NCBI RefSeq assembly: GCF_030518795.1
Contig: NZ_CP130427.1
Span: forward strand, 5,828,001-5,892,000
From: Micromonospora sp. NBRC 110009
GTDB taxonomy: Bacteria; Actinomycetota; Actinomycetes; Mycobacteriales; Micromonosporaceae
Direction: 5' to 3'
Length of the DNA: 64,000 nt
Part shown: positions 16,443-25,084 of the stretch, one piece after another
Position numbering within the stretch: position 1 is the first letter of the stretch
Layout: each line of letters starts with the position of its first letter
The notes under the pieces: generated by a model
Seen by the model: the letters and a program-made list of their open reading frames with translations, nothing else
What the model was told of the DNA's origin: nothing
Database searches by the model: none
Translations under genes and position numbers: made by a program

Positions 16443-18206
16443 GTGTGGGTCGTGGCCACCGCCGGGCACGTCGACCACGGCAAGTCCACCCTGGTCCGCG
16501 CGCTGACCGGGATGGAACCCGACCGCTGGGCGGAGGAACGCCGCCGGGGCATGACGATCGACCTCGGCTTCGCCTGGACCGCGCTGCCCTCCGGCGGCAC
16601 CGTCGCCTTCGTCGACGTGCCCGGGCACGAGCGGTTCGTGCCGAACATGCTCGCCGGCGTCGGCCCCGTCCCGGCCGCCCTGGTGGTGGTCGCCGCCGAC
16701 GAGGGCTGGATGCCGCAGTCCGCCGAGCACCTGGCCGCGCTGGACGCGCTCGGGGTGGCGTACGGGCTGCTGGCGGTGACCCGCGCCGACCTGGCCGACC
16801 CGGGCCCGGCCCTGGCGCGGGCCCGGAAGGAGCTCGCCGCGACGTCGCTCGGCGAGGTGGAGGCGGTCGCGGTCAGCGGCGCCACCGGCGCCGGCCTGCC
16901 GGAGCTGCGCGCCGCCCTGGACCGGCTCGTCGCCCGGCTGCCCGCGCCGGCGCACGAGGACCCGGTGCGGCTCTGGGTGGACCGCTCGTTCACCATCCGG
17001 GGCAGCGGCACGGTGGTCACCGGCACGCTCGGCGGCGGCCGGCTGCGCGTCGGCGACCAGCTCGAACTCGCCGCCACCGGCGAACCGGTCCGGGTCCGCG
17101 GCCTGCACGCGCTGAACGCCGCCCGGGAGCGGGTCGACGCGGTGGCCCGGGTCGCGGTGAACCTGCGCGGCGTCGCCCGGGACCGGGTGGCCCGGGGCGA
17201 CGCCCTGCTCAGCCCCGGCCGGTTCCGGCGGACCGACCTGCTCGACGTCCGGCTCGCCGGCGACCCGGCCGCCGACCTGCCGGCCACCCTCACCCTGCAC
17301 GTCGGCTCCGCCGCCGTCCCGACCCGGGTACGCCCGCTCGGCCCGGACACGGTCCGGCTGCGGCTGGCCCGCCCGCTGCCGCTGCTGATCGGCGACCGGG
17401 CCCTGCTGCGCGACCCCGGCCGGCACCACGTCGCCGGCGGGGTGACGGTGCTGGACGTGGACCCGCCGCCGCTGCGCCGGCGCGGCGCGGCCGCCGCCCG
17501 GGCCGGTGTGCTGGCCGGGCTGGACGGCCGGCCGGACCTGGCCGGGGAGCTGCGCCGCCGGCGGCTGGTCCGGGCCGGTGAGCTGACCCGGATGGGGGTG
17601 CCCGTCACCGCCGCCCCGGTGGCCGGCGACTGGCTGGCCGACCCGGACCACTGGCGCGACCTCGGCCGGCGCCTCGCCGAGGAGGTCGCCCGGTACGCCC
17701 GGGAGCACCCCCTCGAACCCGGCGTCCCGGTCGACGTGCTGCGCCAGCGGCTCGCCCTGCCCGACCGGGCCCTGGTCGAGGCGCTGCTGCGCCCGCCGCT
17801 GCGGGTGCGGTCCGGCCGGGTCACCGCCGCCGCAACCGACGCGCTGCCCGAACCGGTGGCCCGTGCGGTCGAGCGGGTCCGCGTCGAGTACGGCGACCGG
17901 CCGTTCCAGGCCCCGGAGGCGCACCGCCTCGCCGACCTCGGGCTCGGCCCCCGCGAGATCGGCGCGGCCGTCCGCGCCGGGGCGCTGCTGCGGCTGGCCG
18001 AGAACGTGGTGCTGCTGCCGGGCGCGCTCGACGACGCGGTCCGGGTGCTCGCCCGGCTGCCGCAGCCGTTCACGCTCAGCGCCGCCCGGCAGGCCCTGGA
18101 CACCACCCGCCGGGTGGCCGTGCCGCTGCTGGAACTGCTGGACCGGCGCGGCGCCACCCGGCGCCTGCCCGACGACGCGCGCGAGGTGGTGGCCCCGCCC
18201 GGCTGA
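16443..18206 (+). CDS. selB: Selenocysteine-specific elongation factor
   Basis: SelB is a GTPase that carries Sec-tRNA(Sec) to UGA codons followed by a SECIS element. The 587-residue protein opens with the G1 motif GHVDHGKST (residues 8-16). It has DVPGHERFV for G3 and TRAD in place of the usual NKxD. EF-Tu-like domains 2 and 3 follow, then the C-terminal winged-helix domains that bind SECIS RNA. The GTG at 16443 gives the canonical MWVVATAGHVDHG start. Together with selC and selA this covers Sec charging and delivery. The selenophosphate synthetase gene selD is not in the window. Confidence 0.96.
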   Translation: MWVVATAGHVDHGKSTLVRALTGMEPDRWAEERRRGMTIDLGFAWTALPSGGTVAFVDVPGHERFVPNMLAGVGPVPAALVVVAADEGWMPQSAEHLAALDALGVAYGLLAVTRADLADPGPALARARKELAATSLGEVEAVAVSGATGAGLPELRAALDRLVARLPAPAHEDPVRLWVDRSFTIRGSGTVVTGTLGGGRLRVGDQLELAATGEPVRVRGLHALNAARERVDAVARVAVNLRGVARDRVARGDALLSPGRFRRTDLLDVRLAGDPAADLPATLTLHVGSAAVPTRVRPLGPDTVRLRLARPLPLLIGDRALLRDPGRHHVAGGVTVLDVDPPPLRRRGAAAARAGVLAGLDGRPDLAGELRRRRLVRAGELTRMGVPVTAAPVAGDWLADPDHWRDLGRRLAEEVARYAREHPLEPGVPVDVLRQRLALPDRALVEALLRPPLRVRSGRVTAAATDALPEPVARAVERVRVEYGDRPFQAPEAHRLADLGLGPREIGAAVRAGALLRLAENVVLLPGALDDAVRVLARLPQPFTLSAARQALDTTRRVAVPLLELLDRRGATRRLPDDAREVVAPPG

Positions 18207-18280
18207 CCCGCGGCGCCGCGTGGCTCGGCGGCTGAGCCAAGCGGCACCGGCGGTACGCCTCCGTCGCCTACCGTGACGCC

Positions 18281-18478
18281 ATGGACCCTGCGGCGGTCTG
18301 GCGGGACAAGAACCACCGGTGGCGGATCGAGGCGTACCGGGCGCCGGACCTGCGGTTCGCCATCTTCGCCACGAACGGGACCACCGAGTCGGCGCCGCTG
18401 TGGCTGTTCGGTATGTCCGCGCTGGCGCGGTGGCTGATGACCCACGCCATCTCCTTGGACGACCTGGAGAGCGACTGA
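18281..18478 (+). CDS. Small hypothetical protein
   Basis: This 65-residue protein has a mixed charged N-terminus (WRDKNHRWRIEAYRAPDLRFAIF) and a short hydrophobic Trp-containing part (PLWLFGMSALARWLM). No domain is recognised. TACCGT lies at 18269-18274, six bases before the ATG, so a leaderless transcript separate from selB is likely. Confidence 0.6.
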   Translation: MDPAAVWRDKNHRWRIEAYRAPDLRFAIFATNGTTESAPLWLFGMSALARWLMTHAISLDDLESD

Positions 18479-18556
18479 CGCGCCATCCGTCCCCGAAAGG
18501 GGGAACTGACCGCAAAACCACCCGGACCGGCTTGGCGCGGCCGTACCGTCCGAGGC

Positions 18557-18742
18557 GTGAAGGACCGAGGACTGCGGACGTTCATCACGGTGCTCGCCGG
18601 GCTCGCCGTCATCTACTTCGGGGCCACCGGCCACCGGCAGAGCGGTGGCGAGGGCAGCGGCATCTCCGGCGGCGTGGTGCTGCTGGCCCTGCTCGCCGCC
18701 GCGGTGGCCTGGCACCTCACCAAACCCGGCCCGGCCAAGTAG
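18557..18742 (+). CDS. Small two-helix membrane protein
   Basis: The 61-residue protein consists of two hydrophobic helices (FITVLAGLAVIYFGA and GVVLLALLAAAVAWHL) joined by a Gly/Ser-rich polar loop, with a basic end. TACCGT at 18544-18549 lies seven bases before the GTG start, again a leaderless pattern. The function is unknown. Confidence 0.6.
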   Translation: MKDRGLRTFITVLAGLAVIYFGATGHRQSGGEGSGISGGVVLLALLAAAVAWHLTKPGPAK

Positions 18743-18756
18743 GCGCGGGACCGGAC

Positions 18757-19410
18757 TCAGCGGGCGGCCGCCACCCGGCTGACCTCGCCCGCGGACTCCT
18801 GGCCGAGCGCCACCCGCACCAGCGCCGACGCGAGGCGCCCGAAGTCCGCCTCGCGGACCAGCCCGGCCAGCCCGCTCGGGTTCGCCGGCAGGCCCAGCCG
18901 CCGGGCCCCGGCCAGCGTCCGCCGGTCGGCGTACGGGCGCAGGTCCGGCCAGATCGCCTGCGCCTCGCGCAGGAAGATGTCCGCCCCGGCGGGGCCGATG
19001 CCGGGGAACTCGGTGAGCAGTCGGCGCAGCACCGTGCGGTCGCCGTCGGCCGCCTTGTGCAGCCGGCGCAGGTCGCCGTGCCATCGGTCGAGGCAGAGCC
19101 GGGCCCCGGTGCCGAGCATGGTGGCGGTCCGCTCGTCGTAGCGCCGGTAGTGGCCCCGGCCGAGCGCGTCCACCCGGTCCTGCCAGTTCGCCGCCTCCAT
19201 CGCCCGCGGCGTCCGGTAGCCCGCGGCGAACAGTTCCCGGGCCGCGGCGAGCGCCACCGAGGCCCGGATCCGGGTGCTCAGCAGCGTGGTGAGCACGAGG
19301 AGCTGGTAGAGCGGGCCGGGCCGGTCGGCGAGGGAGATCCCCGCCTCCTCGGCGTACGTGCGGCCCTGCCGGTCGAGCAGCACCTGCGTCACGGTCCGAT
19401 CGTCTGGCAT
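18757..19410 (-). CDS. HhH-GPD base-excision protein (endonuclease III-like)
   Basis: This 217-residue protein has the helix-hairpin-helix GPD fold of endonuclease III/MutY-type DNA glycosylases. The hairpin is visible as LLTEFPGIGPAGADIFLREAQ and is preceded by LLVLTTLLSTRIRASVA. The C-terminal four-cysteine Fe-S cluster of endonuclease III is absent, as in several short actinobacterial relatives. The ATG at 19410 (MPDDRTVTQ) is preferred to an upstream start that adds an Ala/Pro-rich segment. Glycosylase activity is inferred; the substrate base is unknown. Confidence 0.75.
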   Translation of the reverse strand: MPDDRTVTQVLLDRQGRTYAEEAGISLADRPGPLYQLLVLTTLLSTRIRASVALAAARELFAAGYRTPRAMEAANWQDRVDALGRGHYRRYDERTATMLGTGARLCLDRWHGDLRRLHKAADGDRTVLRRLLTEFPGIGPAGADIFLREAQAIWPDLRPYADRRTLAGARRLGLPANPSGLAGLVREADFGRLASALVRVALGQESAGEVSRVAAAR

Positions 19411-19538
19411 CCCGTCGAGGTACCCGCCGCGGGCCGGTCCAGACGCCGGGGCCGCACCCGGAATGCGCGCGGCGGCGGCGGGTACCCGGTCCACGTGCGC
19501 GGCCCACGTCGCGTGCTCCCATCGGGAAGGAGAGACCC

Positions 19539-19745
19539 GTGGTCAATCCGCAGCAGCAGGAGTTCCGCCGCAACAACCGGGGTGGCACCAGCCAGGACAG
19601 CAAGGGCCCCGGGACGGCCGGGCACCCGCGCAACAGCGGTACGTCGAACGCTGACGTGGGGCGACCGGTTCCGAAGGGACAGGTCTCGCCGTACGGCCCG
19701 GCCGGCGAGCCGGTGGCCGACGACGAGAGCGGCCGGCCGGGCTAG
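19539..19745 (+). CDS. Small hydrophilic low-complexity protein
   Basis: The 68-residue protein is rich in Gln, Asn, Gly, Pro and Ser (MVNPQQQEFRRNNRGG) with no hydrophobic core, so it is probably disordered. GAAGGAGA lies before the GTG start. Its stop shares the palindrome CTAG with the stop of the convergent gene at 19742. It may be a small stress-related protein, but nothing in the sequence proves a role. Confidence 0.6.
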   Translation: MVNPQQQEFRRNNRGGTSQDSKGPGTAGHPRNSGTSNADVGRPVPKGQVSPYGPAGEPVADDESGRPG

Positions 19746-20218
19746 CCGCCGGGCCGCGACGGCGGCCGCAGCCTCCGCCAGGTGGCTGCGGCCGCCATTC
19801 CGTATGCCAGGTGCGGGATGAGGTCCGACAACCAGTCGCCGGGCCGCCAGGTCCGGGGGTCGGACACGCCCAGCGCGGCGATCGACCCGTCCGAGGTGGC
19901 CATCACGCCGCCGCCGAGCAGACCCGCCGCCAGCGGCACTGGAATCTTGCGGCGGGCGGCGAGCACCCCGAAGAGGGCGCCGGCGGCGATCCCCGTCGCG
20001 TAACCGATCACCGCCCCGATGCCGGAGCGGCGGTTGGCTGCCTTCTTCTCGGGCCCGAGGTCGAGGTGGGCGACGTCCGCCAGGCGCCCGGCGGTCTCCT
20101 CCGGGGTGCTGCTCGCCGGCCGGGCCCGGAGCACGATGTCCAGGTAGCTGACGACGTTCAGCGCGGTGGTGCCGACGGCGCCGGCGATGGCGCCGTCGAC
20201 CACGGGTGCGGCCCTCAC
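19742..20218 (-). CDS. Hydrophobic conserved hypothetical protein
   Basis: This 158-residue protein has several Gly/Ala-rich hydrophobic stretches (AIAGAVGTTALNVVSYL, IGAVIGYATGIAAGALFGVLAA, PLAAGLLGGGVMAT), suggesting a small membrane protein. The GTG start overlaps the TGA of the upstream 69-residue gene (GTGA), indicating translational coupling. The function is unknown. Confidence 0.65.
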   Translation of the reverse strand: MRAAPVVDGAIAGAVGTTALNVVSYLDIVLRARPASSTPEETAGRLADVAHLDLGPEKKAANRRSGIGAVIGYATGIAAGALFGVLAARRKIPVPLAAGLLGGGVMATSDGSIAALGVSDPRTWRPGDWLSDLIPHLAYGMAAAATWRRLRPPSRPGG

Positions 20219-20424
20219 TTCGGGTCGCCCGGTTCGCGCTCGCCCTTCGGGCCGAACGTCCGTTCACCCCGGACGATGCCGCGCTGGCCGCGGTCGTCCT
20301 GCAGGATCCGGTTCGCGACCTGGTTCGCCTCCTGGTCGGCCGCGCGTCCGGAATTCTCGATCAGATCGCGCAGCCGCGCCCGTTCCTTGTCGTAGGCGTT
20401 ACTGCCCGGCCGTGGTCCTGGCAT
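20215..20424 (-). CDS. Small charged helical protein
   Basis: The 69-residue protein is strongly charged and probably helical (AYDKERARLRDLIENSG, EANQVANRILQD), with a basic tail. The ATG at 20424 follows GGAGGAGG. It is the first gene of a two-gene unit with the hydrophobic protein at 19742. I do not recognise the family. Confidence 0.65.
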   Translation of the reverse strand: MPGPRPGSNAYDKERARLRDLIENSGRAADQEANQVANRILQDDRGQRGIVRGERTFGPKGEREPGDPK

Positions 20425-20487
20425 CGCTGCCTCCTCCGGTCGCTGTGGCTACCCGACCGTCTACCCGTCGGGGGCGCGGTCAACCGT

Positions 20488-21369
20488 TCAGTCGGCGGCG
20501 CGGACCACTACGGCGGGGCAGTCGGCGTGGTGCAGCACCCCCTGGCTCACCGACCCGAGCAGCAGGCCGCTCAGCTCACCGCGACCCTGCCCGCCGACGA
20601 CGACCAGCTGCGCCGTGCGGGAGGCCTCGGTGAGCACGGCGACCGGCCGGCCGTGGACCACCTCCCGGGTCACCGGCACCTCCGGGTAGCGCTCGGCCAC
20701 CCCGGTGAGCGACTCGGCAAGGATCCGGTCCTCCTCGCCGCGCAGCTGGTTCTCCTCGTACACCAGCGGTTGCATGTCGCCGGGGCCGCCGGAGTGCGGG
20801 TGGGTGTAGGCGTGCACGGCGTGCAGCCGGGTGCCTCGGAGGGCGGCCTCCTCGACCGCGAACTCCACGGCGGCCCGGGAGAGCGCCGAGCCGTCCACCC
20901 CGACCACCACCGGGCCGGTCGCCCGGGGCGCGCCGCGGGCCACCAGCACGGGGCAGTCGGCGTAGGCGGCGACCTGGATGGCGACCGACCCGACCACCAG
21001 GGTGGCGAACCCGCCGAGGCCGCGGTCGCCGAGCACGATCACGGTGGCGGTGGGGGACTCGCCGAGCAGCACCGCGGCGGCCTCCCCGTCGATGATCTCC
21101 CCGGAGACCCGGATTCCGGGCGCCGCCCGCTCGGCCTCCGCGACCGCGGCCGCGACCAGTTCCTCCGCCTGGTGCCGCAGGCCGCCGCCGGCTGGCCCGC
21201 CGGTCGGCGCCGCCACGGGCACGCGCAGCAGGGGCCAGATGAACCCGTGCACCACCCGCAGCGGTCGGTGTCGTCGGGCGGCCTCCGCCGCGGCCAGGCG
21301 GACGGCCCGCAGCGCCGGCTCCGAGCCGTCCACGCCGACCACGACCGCCGCGCCGTTCGCCGAGTTCAC
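20488..21369 (-). CDS. Tandem-domain universal stress protein
   Basis: This 293-residue protein consists of two UspA domains. Each begins with a VVVGVDGS strand and ends with the ATP-binding pattern G-x2-G-x9-G-[ST] (GDRGLGGF...VGSVA in the first, GGQGRGELSGLLLGSVS in the second). Such ATP-binding proteins accumulate under hypoxia or starvation in actinobacteria. The GTG at 21369 follows GGAGG and gives MNSANGAAVVVGVDGS; longer upstream frames are shadows. It runs divergently from the methyltransferase gene at 21490. Confidence 0.9.
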   Translation of the reverse strand: MNSANGAAVVVGVDGSEPALRAVRLAAAEAARRHRPLRVVHGFIWPLLRVPVAAPTGGPAGGGLRHQAEELVAAAVAEAERAAPGIRVSGEIIDGEAAAVLLGESPTATVIVLGDRGLGGFATLVVGSVAIQVAAYADCPVLVARGAPRATGPVVVGVDGSALSRAAVEFAVEEAALRGTRLHAVHAYTHPHSGGPGDMQPLVYEENQLRGEEDRILAESLTGVAERYPEVPVTREVVHGRPVAVLTEASRTAQLVVVGGQGRGELSGLLLGSVSQGVLHHADCPAVVVRAAD

Positions 21370-21489
21370 GGTGCACCTCCTGCCGCCCGCGGCCAGTATC
21401 GCGGCCGGTGGGGCGTCGTCGGGGCGATACCGCCGGAGCGGACCCGTGGGTACGCTGTCGACCACCGCCGGAGGAGGGGAGCCTCGTCG

Positions 21490-22236
21490 ATGGCCGAGCC
21501 CGACCAGCCGAGCACCGCTCGCATGATCGACTACTGGCTCGGCGGCGAGCACCACTTCCCGGTCGATGTCGCCGCGGCCCATGCCTTCGAGGGGGCGTAC
21601 GGGCCCGGCGCGGCGGTCTTCCGCTCGCTGCGGGACTTCCTCGGCCGGTCGGTCCGGTCGATCGCCGACGCTGGGGTGGACGCCTTCCTGGTCTTCGGGG
21701 CCGGCGTGCCGACCCGGGGCAACGTCCACGAGGTGGCCCGGGATGCCACGGTGCTCTACACCGATGTCGACCCGGTCACCATCCGCCTGGGCCAGCGCCT
21801 GCTCGCCGACAGCGACCGGGCCGGCTACGGCTTCGGCGACGCCACCGACATCGGCACCATCGACCCGGCCCAGTTGCACCGGTTCGTGCCGGGGTGGGGG
21901 AGGAGGCCGGTCGGGGTGGTCTTCCTCGGGCCGGCCGCGTTCCTGGACGACGACACCCTGGCCCGCACGCTCGACGAGCTGTACGAGGCGGCCGCGCCGG
22001 GCAGCTTCCTGGCGATCGACTTCGACGGCGAGGAGCTGACCGCCTACCCGGAGGCCCTGGCCATGATGGGGCCGGCGTTCCGGATGCGACCGCCCGGGGC
22101 GTTCGCCCCGCTGCTCGGGCACTGGGAGCCGACCGCCGACGGCATCGTGCCGGTCGCCGAGTGGCGGGCGGACGGCACGCCCGCCCCGGTGCCCGACGCC
22201 TGCTACGGCGCCGTGGCGACGAAGCCCGCCGCCTGA
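21490..22236 (+). CDS. SAM-dependent methyltransferase (Methyltransf_19/DUF574 type)
   Basis: The 248-residue protein carries the signature STARMIDYWLGGEHHFPVD of actinobacterial DUF574 methyltransferases. A SAM-binding strand (DAFLVFGAGVPTRGNVHEVA) and TVLYTDVDPVTI follow. Members are abundant in actinomycetes and their substrates are mostly unknown. The ATG at 21490 follows GGAGGAGGGGAG. Confidence 0.85.
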   Translation: MAEPDQPSTARMIDYWLGGEHHFPVDVAAAHAFEGAYGPGAAVFRSLRDFLGRSVRSIADAGVDAFLVFGAGVPTRGNVHEVARDATVLYTDVDPVTIRLGQRLLADSDRAGYGFGDATDIGTIDPAQLHRFVPGWGRRPVGVVFLGPAAFLDDDTLARTLDELYEAAAPGSFLAIDFDGEELTAYPEALAMMGPAFRMRPPGAFAPLLGHWEPTADGIVPVAEWRADGTPAPVPDACYGAVATKPAA

Positions 22237-22451
22237 CCGCCAGGCCGATCCACCCGCCGTCCGCGCCCTGACGGCACCTTCCTGGAGCCCGCACGAACGC
22301 TTGGGGCCGGCCGGTGTCCACGCAGGTCGGTCCCCGGGCGGTCGGGTCCGTCCCTGAGCCCGGTGCGGCGCCCGGAGCCGGGGCGTCGGGCGCTCGCCCG
22401 TCCTCCGTATCATGCTTGCCCTGTAGCAATAGTCGTCCTCGGAGGATGAAC

Positions 22452-23642
22452 ATGCCGGATGGGCTCGGACAGGTGTCCCGCGCGCTGCGCGCGGCCCCGC
22501 CCGACCAGTTGGCCGAGGCCACCGACCGGGCGCTCCGTCGGGCCCTCGGCGCCTCGCGGACGGAGGTGTTCATCGCCGACTACCGGTTCAGCGGGCTCTG
22601 GCCGGTGCTCGAACCGGCCGAGCCGGACGACGCCAAGCCTGCCGGACAGGGTGCGGCGAAGCGCTGTTTCAGCAGCCAGCAACCGGTGCTGGACAGCGGC
22701 GAGAACGGCAGCTGCCGGGTGTATCTGCCGTTGTCGGTCTGGGGCGAGCGACTGGGTGTGCTCCTGGTCGAGCTGCCCGGGTCCCCGGCCGCCGCGACCG
22801 TCGAAGAGGCCCGGGAGGTCGCGGGCGAGCTGGCGGTGGCGCTGCGCGCCGCCGAGCGGGAGACCGACCGGTACCGGCGGGCGCGCCGTCGGGAGCGGCT
22901 CAGCATGGCCGCCGAGATGCAGTGGGACCTGCTGCCCGGGCGCAGCGTCACGCACGGGGACTTCCTGCTGGCCGGGCAGCTCGAGCCGGCGTACACGGTG
23001 GGGGGCGACCACTTCGACTGGTCGGTCGACGGGGACCGGCTCACCGTCACCGTCCTCAACGGCGCGGGCACCGGCCTGGCCGCGGCGCTGCTCACCGCGG
23101 TGACGGTGAACGCCATGCGCAACGCCCGCCGCTCGGGCGGGAGCCTGGTGGAGCAGGCCGAGCTGGCCTCGGACACCATCTTCTACCAGCACCGGGGCAG
23201 CCGGCACGTGGCCACGCTGCTGCTGGAGCTGGACACCCGGCGGGGCGTGGTACGGGCGGTGGACGCCGGCTCGCCGCACGTGCTGCGGCTACGGGGCGGC
23301 ACGGTCACCCCGATCCCGCTGGAGCAGCAGCTGCCGCTGGGCATGTTCGCCGAGACCCGCTACGACGTGCAGGAGTTCCCGGTGGAGCCGGGGGACCGGC
23401 TCTTCGTGGTCAGCGACGGGGTGTACGCCGCGCAGCCGACCGGCCAGGAGCCCTACGGGGAACGGGCCATGGCGCGCGCGATGCGGTCCACTCGGTTGCA
23501 GCCGGCGACCGAGGCAGTTGGTACGGTGATGCGCGAACTGCACGCGTACCACGCCGACACGGATCTCCGCGACGACGCGGTCGTGGTCTGCCTGGACTGG
23601 CGCGGTTCCAGCCCACCGGGCGATACCGGCGGGCGGGGCTAA
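22452..23642 (+). CDS. PP2C-type SpoIIE-domain phosphatase
   Basis: This 396-residue regulatory Ser/Thr phosphatase has an N-terminal GAF-like sensor region (about residues 1-140), a linker helix, and a SpoIIE/PP2C domain. The domain is marked by AYTVGGDHFDW, VLNGAGTGLAAALLT, VDAGSPHVLRLRGG, and DRLFVVSDGVYAAQ with a final DDAVVVCLDW. These enzymes usually act on anti-sigma-factor antagonists. No partner lies beside it. GGAGG (22441-22445) abuts a first ATG at 22446, so the ATG at 22452, six bases away, is the better start. Confidence 0.87.
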   Translation: MPDGLGQVSRALRAAPPDQLAEATDRALRRALGASRTEVFIADYRFSGLWPVLEPAEPDDAKPAGQGAAKRCFSSQQPVLDSGENGSCRVYLPLSVWGERLGVLLVELPGSPAAATVEEAREVAGELAVALRAAERETDRYRRARRRERLSMAAEMQWDLLPGRSVTHGDFLLAGQLEPAYTVGGDHFDWSVDGDRLTVTVLNGAGTGLAAALLTAVTVNAMRNARRSGGSLVEQAELASDTIFYQHRGSRHVATLLLELDTRRGVVRAVDAGSPHVLRLRGGTVTPIPLEQQLPLGMFAETRYDVQEFPVEPGDRLFVVSDGVYAAQPTGQEPYGERAMARAMRSTRLQPATEAVGTVMRELHAYHADTDLRDDAVVVCLDWRGSSPPGDTGGRG

Positions 23643-23671
23643 CACGAGCGGGATGATCGCAGGGGACAGCG

Positions 23672-24139
23672 GTGGAGCGACCTCCGAATCTTGCCGCGGC
23701 CATTGATGCCGCCGCCGAGGCGCTCGTCGGCGTGCTCGACGCCGCGTCGTCCCGGCACAACGTCAGCGTGTCCCCGACCCAGCTGCGTGTGCTGTCGCTG
23801 ATCATGGCCCACCCGCACAGCAACGTGAACCGGCTGGCCGAGCTGCTGGACGTGGTGCCCTCCTCGGCGAGCCGGCTCTGCGACCGGCTGGAGGCGGTCG
23901 GCCTGCTGCGTCGGGTGGCCGACCCCCGCGACCGGCGCGAGGTGCGGCTGATCCCCACCGCCGCGGCCGAGGGCCTGCTGCGGGAGTTGAAGGACCGGCG
24001 CCACCAGGCGGTCCAGGCCGTGCTGGACCGGATGCCCAACCGGGTGCAGCACGAGTTGCTGCTGGCGCTGCTCGCGTTCAGCCAGGCGGCGGCGGTGCCC
24101 GCGCCGGCCGGGGCCGACACGTCCGCGCGTACCGCCTGA
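23672..24139 (+). CDS. MarR-family transcriptional regulator
   Basis: The 155-residue winged-helix regulator shows a MarR pattern: VSPTQLRVLSLI, then NRLAELLDVVPSSASRLCDRLEAVGLLRR and the wing DPRDRREVRLIPT. It begins 29 bases after the phosphatase stop and may be cotranscribed. Its ligand and targets are not evident. Confidence 0.85.
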   Translation: MERPPNLAAAIDAAAEALVGVLDAASSRHNVSVSPTQLRVLSLIMAHPHSNVNRLAELLDVVPSSASRLCDRLEAVGLLRRVADPRDRREVRLIPTAAAEGLLRELKDRRHQAVQAVLDRMPNRVQHELLLALLAFSQAAAVPAPAGADTSARTA

Positions 24140-24442
24140 GGCCCGGAACCCAGGACCCGCGCCGGGCCACCACACCACTGTCCTAGGATGCCTTACGGAT
24201 GGTGCGCGCCGTCACACGGCACAAGCCTGCGGCACGGGAAGCACGCACCGGGGCGAGCCGACGCGGCCCGATATAGTGGCAGCGCAACTGGCCGGCCCAT
24301 GATCGACGCGATGGTGGGCCGCAACGGGGAGGTCCCAGCCCGGGATCGCAGAGGGCGCCGGCGCTGACCGGCCGGCAACGCGCACGTGCCTGGAGCGGCC
24401 GATCACGGTCGGCCGCCGGACCGTGCTGCGAAGGGAGGTTCG
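24140..24442. other. Promoter and long leader of the phosphatidyltransferase operon
   Basis: There is no gene in these 303 bases. Two -10-like boxes are present: TAGGAT at 24184-24189 and TATAGT at 24272-24277. The second would give a leader of about 160 bases. Within it CGGCCCA (24293-24299) can pair with TGGGCCG (24315-24321). GGGAGG just before 24443 is the ribosome site. I match no known riboswitch. Confidence 0.45.
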
Positions 24443-25084
24443 GTGTCGCGTCGGCCGGCTCCGTCGGAGCACCCGGCTCCGGGCGGTACCACAGCGGGCG
24501 TGGGGGACCGTGTCCTCACCCTGCCCAACCTGATCAGCTTCGTGCGGCTCGCCGGGGTGCCGCTCTTCCTCTACCTCTTCCTGGTGGTCCGCGCCGACGT
24601 GGCGGCGATCGTGGTGCTGGCCATCGGCGGCACCAGCGACTGGGTGGACGGCTGGATCGCCCGCCGCCTGCACCAGGTCAGCCGGCTCGGCGAGCTGCTC
24701 GACCCGCTCGCCGACCGCCTCTACATCCTGGCCACGCTGCTCGCGTTCACCGCCCGCGAGGTGGTGCCGTGGCAGTTCACCGCGGCGCTGCTGGCCCGCG
24801 AGCTGCTGCTGCTCGGCGCGCTGGGGGTGCTGCGCCGCTACGGGTACGGCCCGCCGCCGGTGCACTACGTCGGCAAGACGGCCACCTTCCTGCTGCTGGC
24901 CGCGTTCCCGACCCTGTTGCTGGCCGCCGCGGTGCCGGGCGCCGCCACCGTGGCCGGGGCGATCGGGTGGGGGCTGGCCTGGTGGGGTCTGGTGCTCTAC
25001 TGGGTGGCCGGGGCGATGTACGTGGTGCAGGCCAGCCGCCTGGTCCGGGCGATGCGGGCCCGGCGCGCGGGAGCGGCGGCGTGA
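24443..25084 (+). CDS. CDP-alcohol phosphatidyltransferase
   Basis: This 213-residue integral membrane enzyme transfers a phosphatidyl group from CDP-diacylglycerol to an alcohol. The signature D-x2-DG-x2-AR-x8-G-x3-D-x3-D is complete in SDWVDGWIARRL with GELLDPLADRL. Five to six hydrophobic helices surround it. The substrate could be glycerol phosphate or another alcohol. Its position before the DUF881 cluster is a conserved actinobacterial arrangement. The GTG at 24443 follows GGGAGG; it overlaps the next gene by four bases. Confidence 0.9.
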   Translation: MSRRPAPSEHPAPGGTTAGVGDRVLTLPNLISFVRLAGVPLFLYLFLVVRADVAAIVVLAIGGTSDWVDGWIARRLHQVSRLGELLDPLADRLYILATLLAFTAREVVPWQFTAALLARELLLLGALGVLRRYGYGPPPVHYVGKTATFLLLAAFPTLLLAAAVPGAATVAGAIGWGLAWWGLVLYWVAGAMYVVQASRLVRAMRARRAGAAA

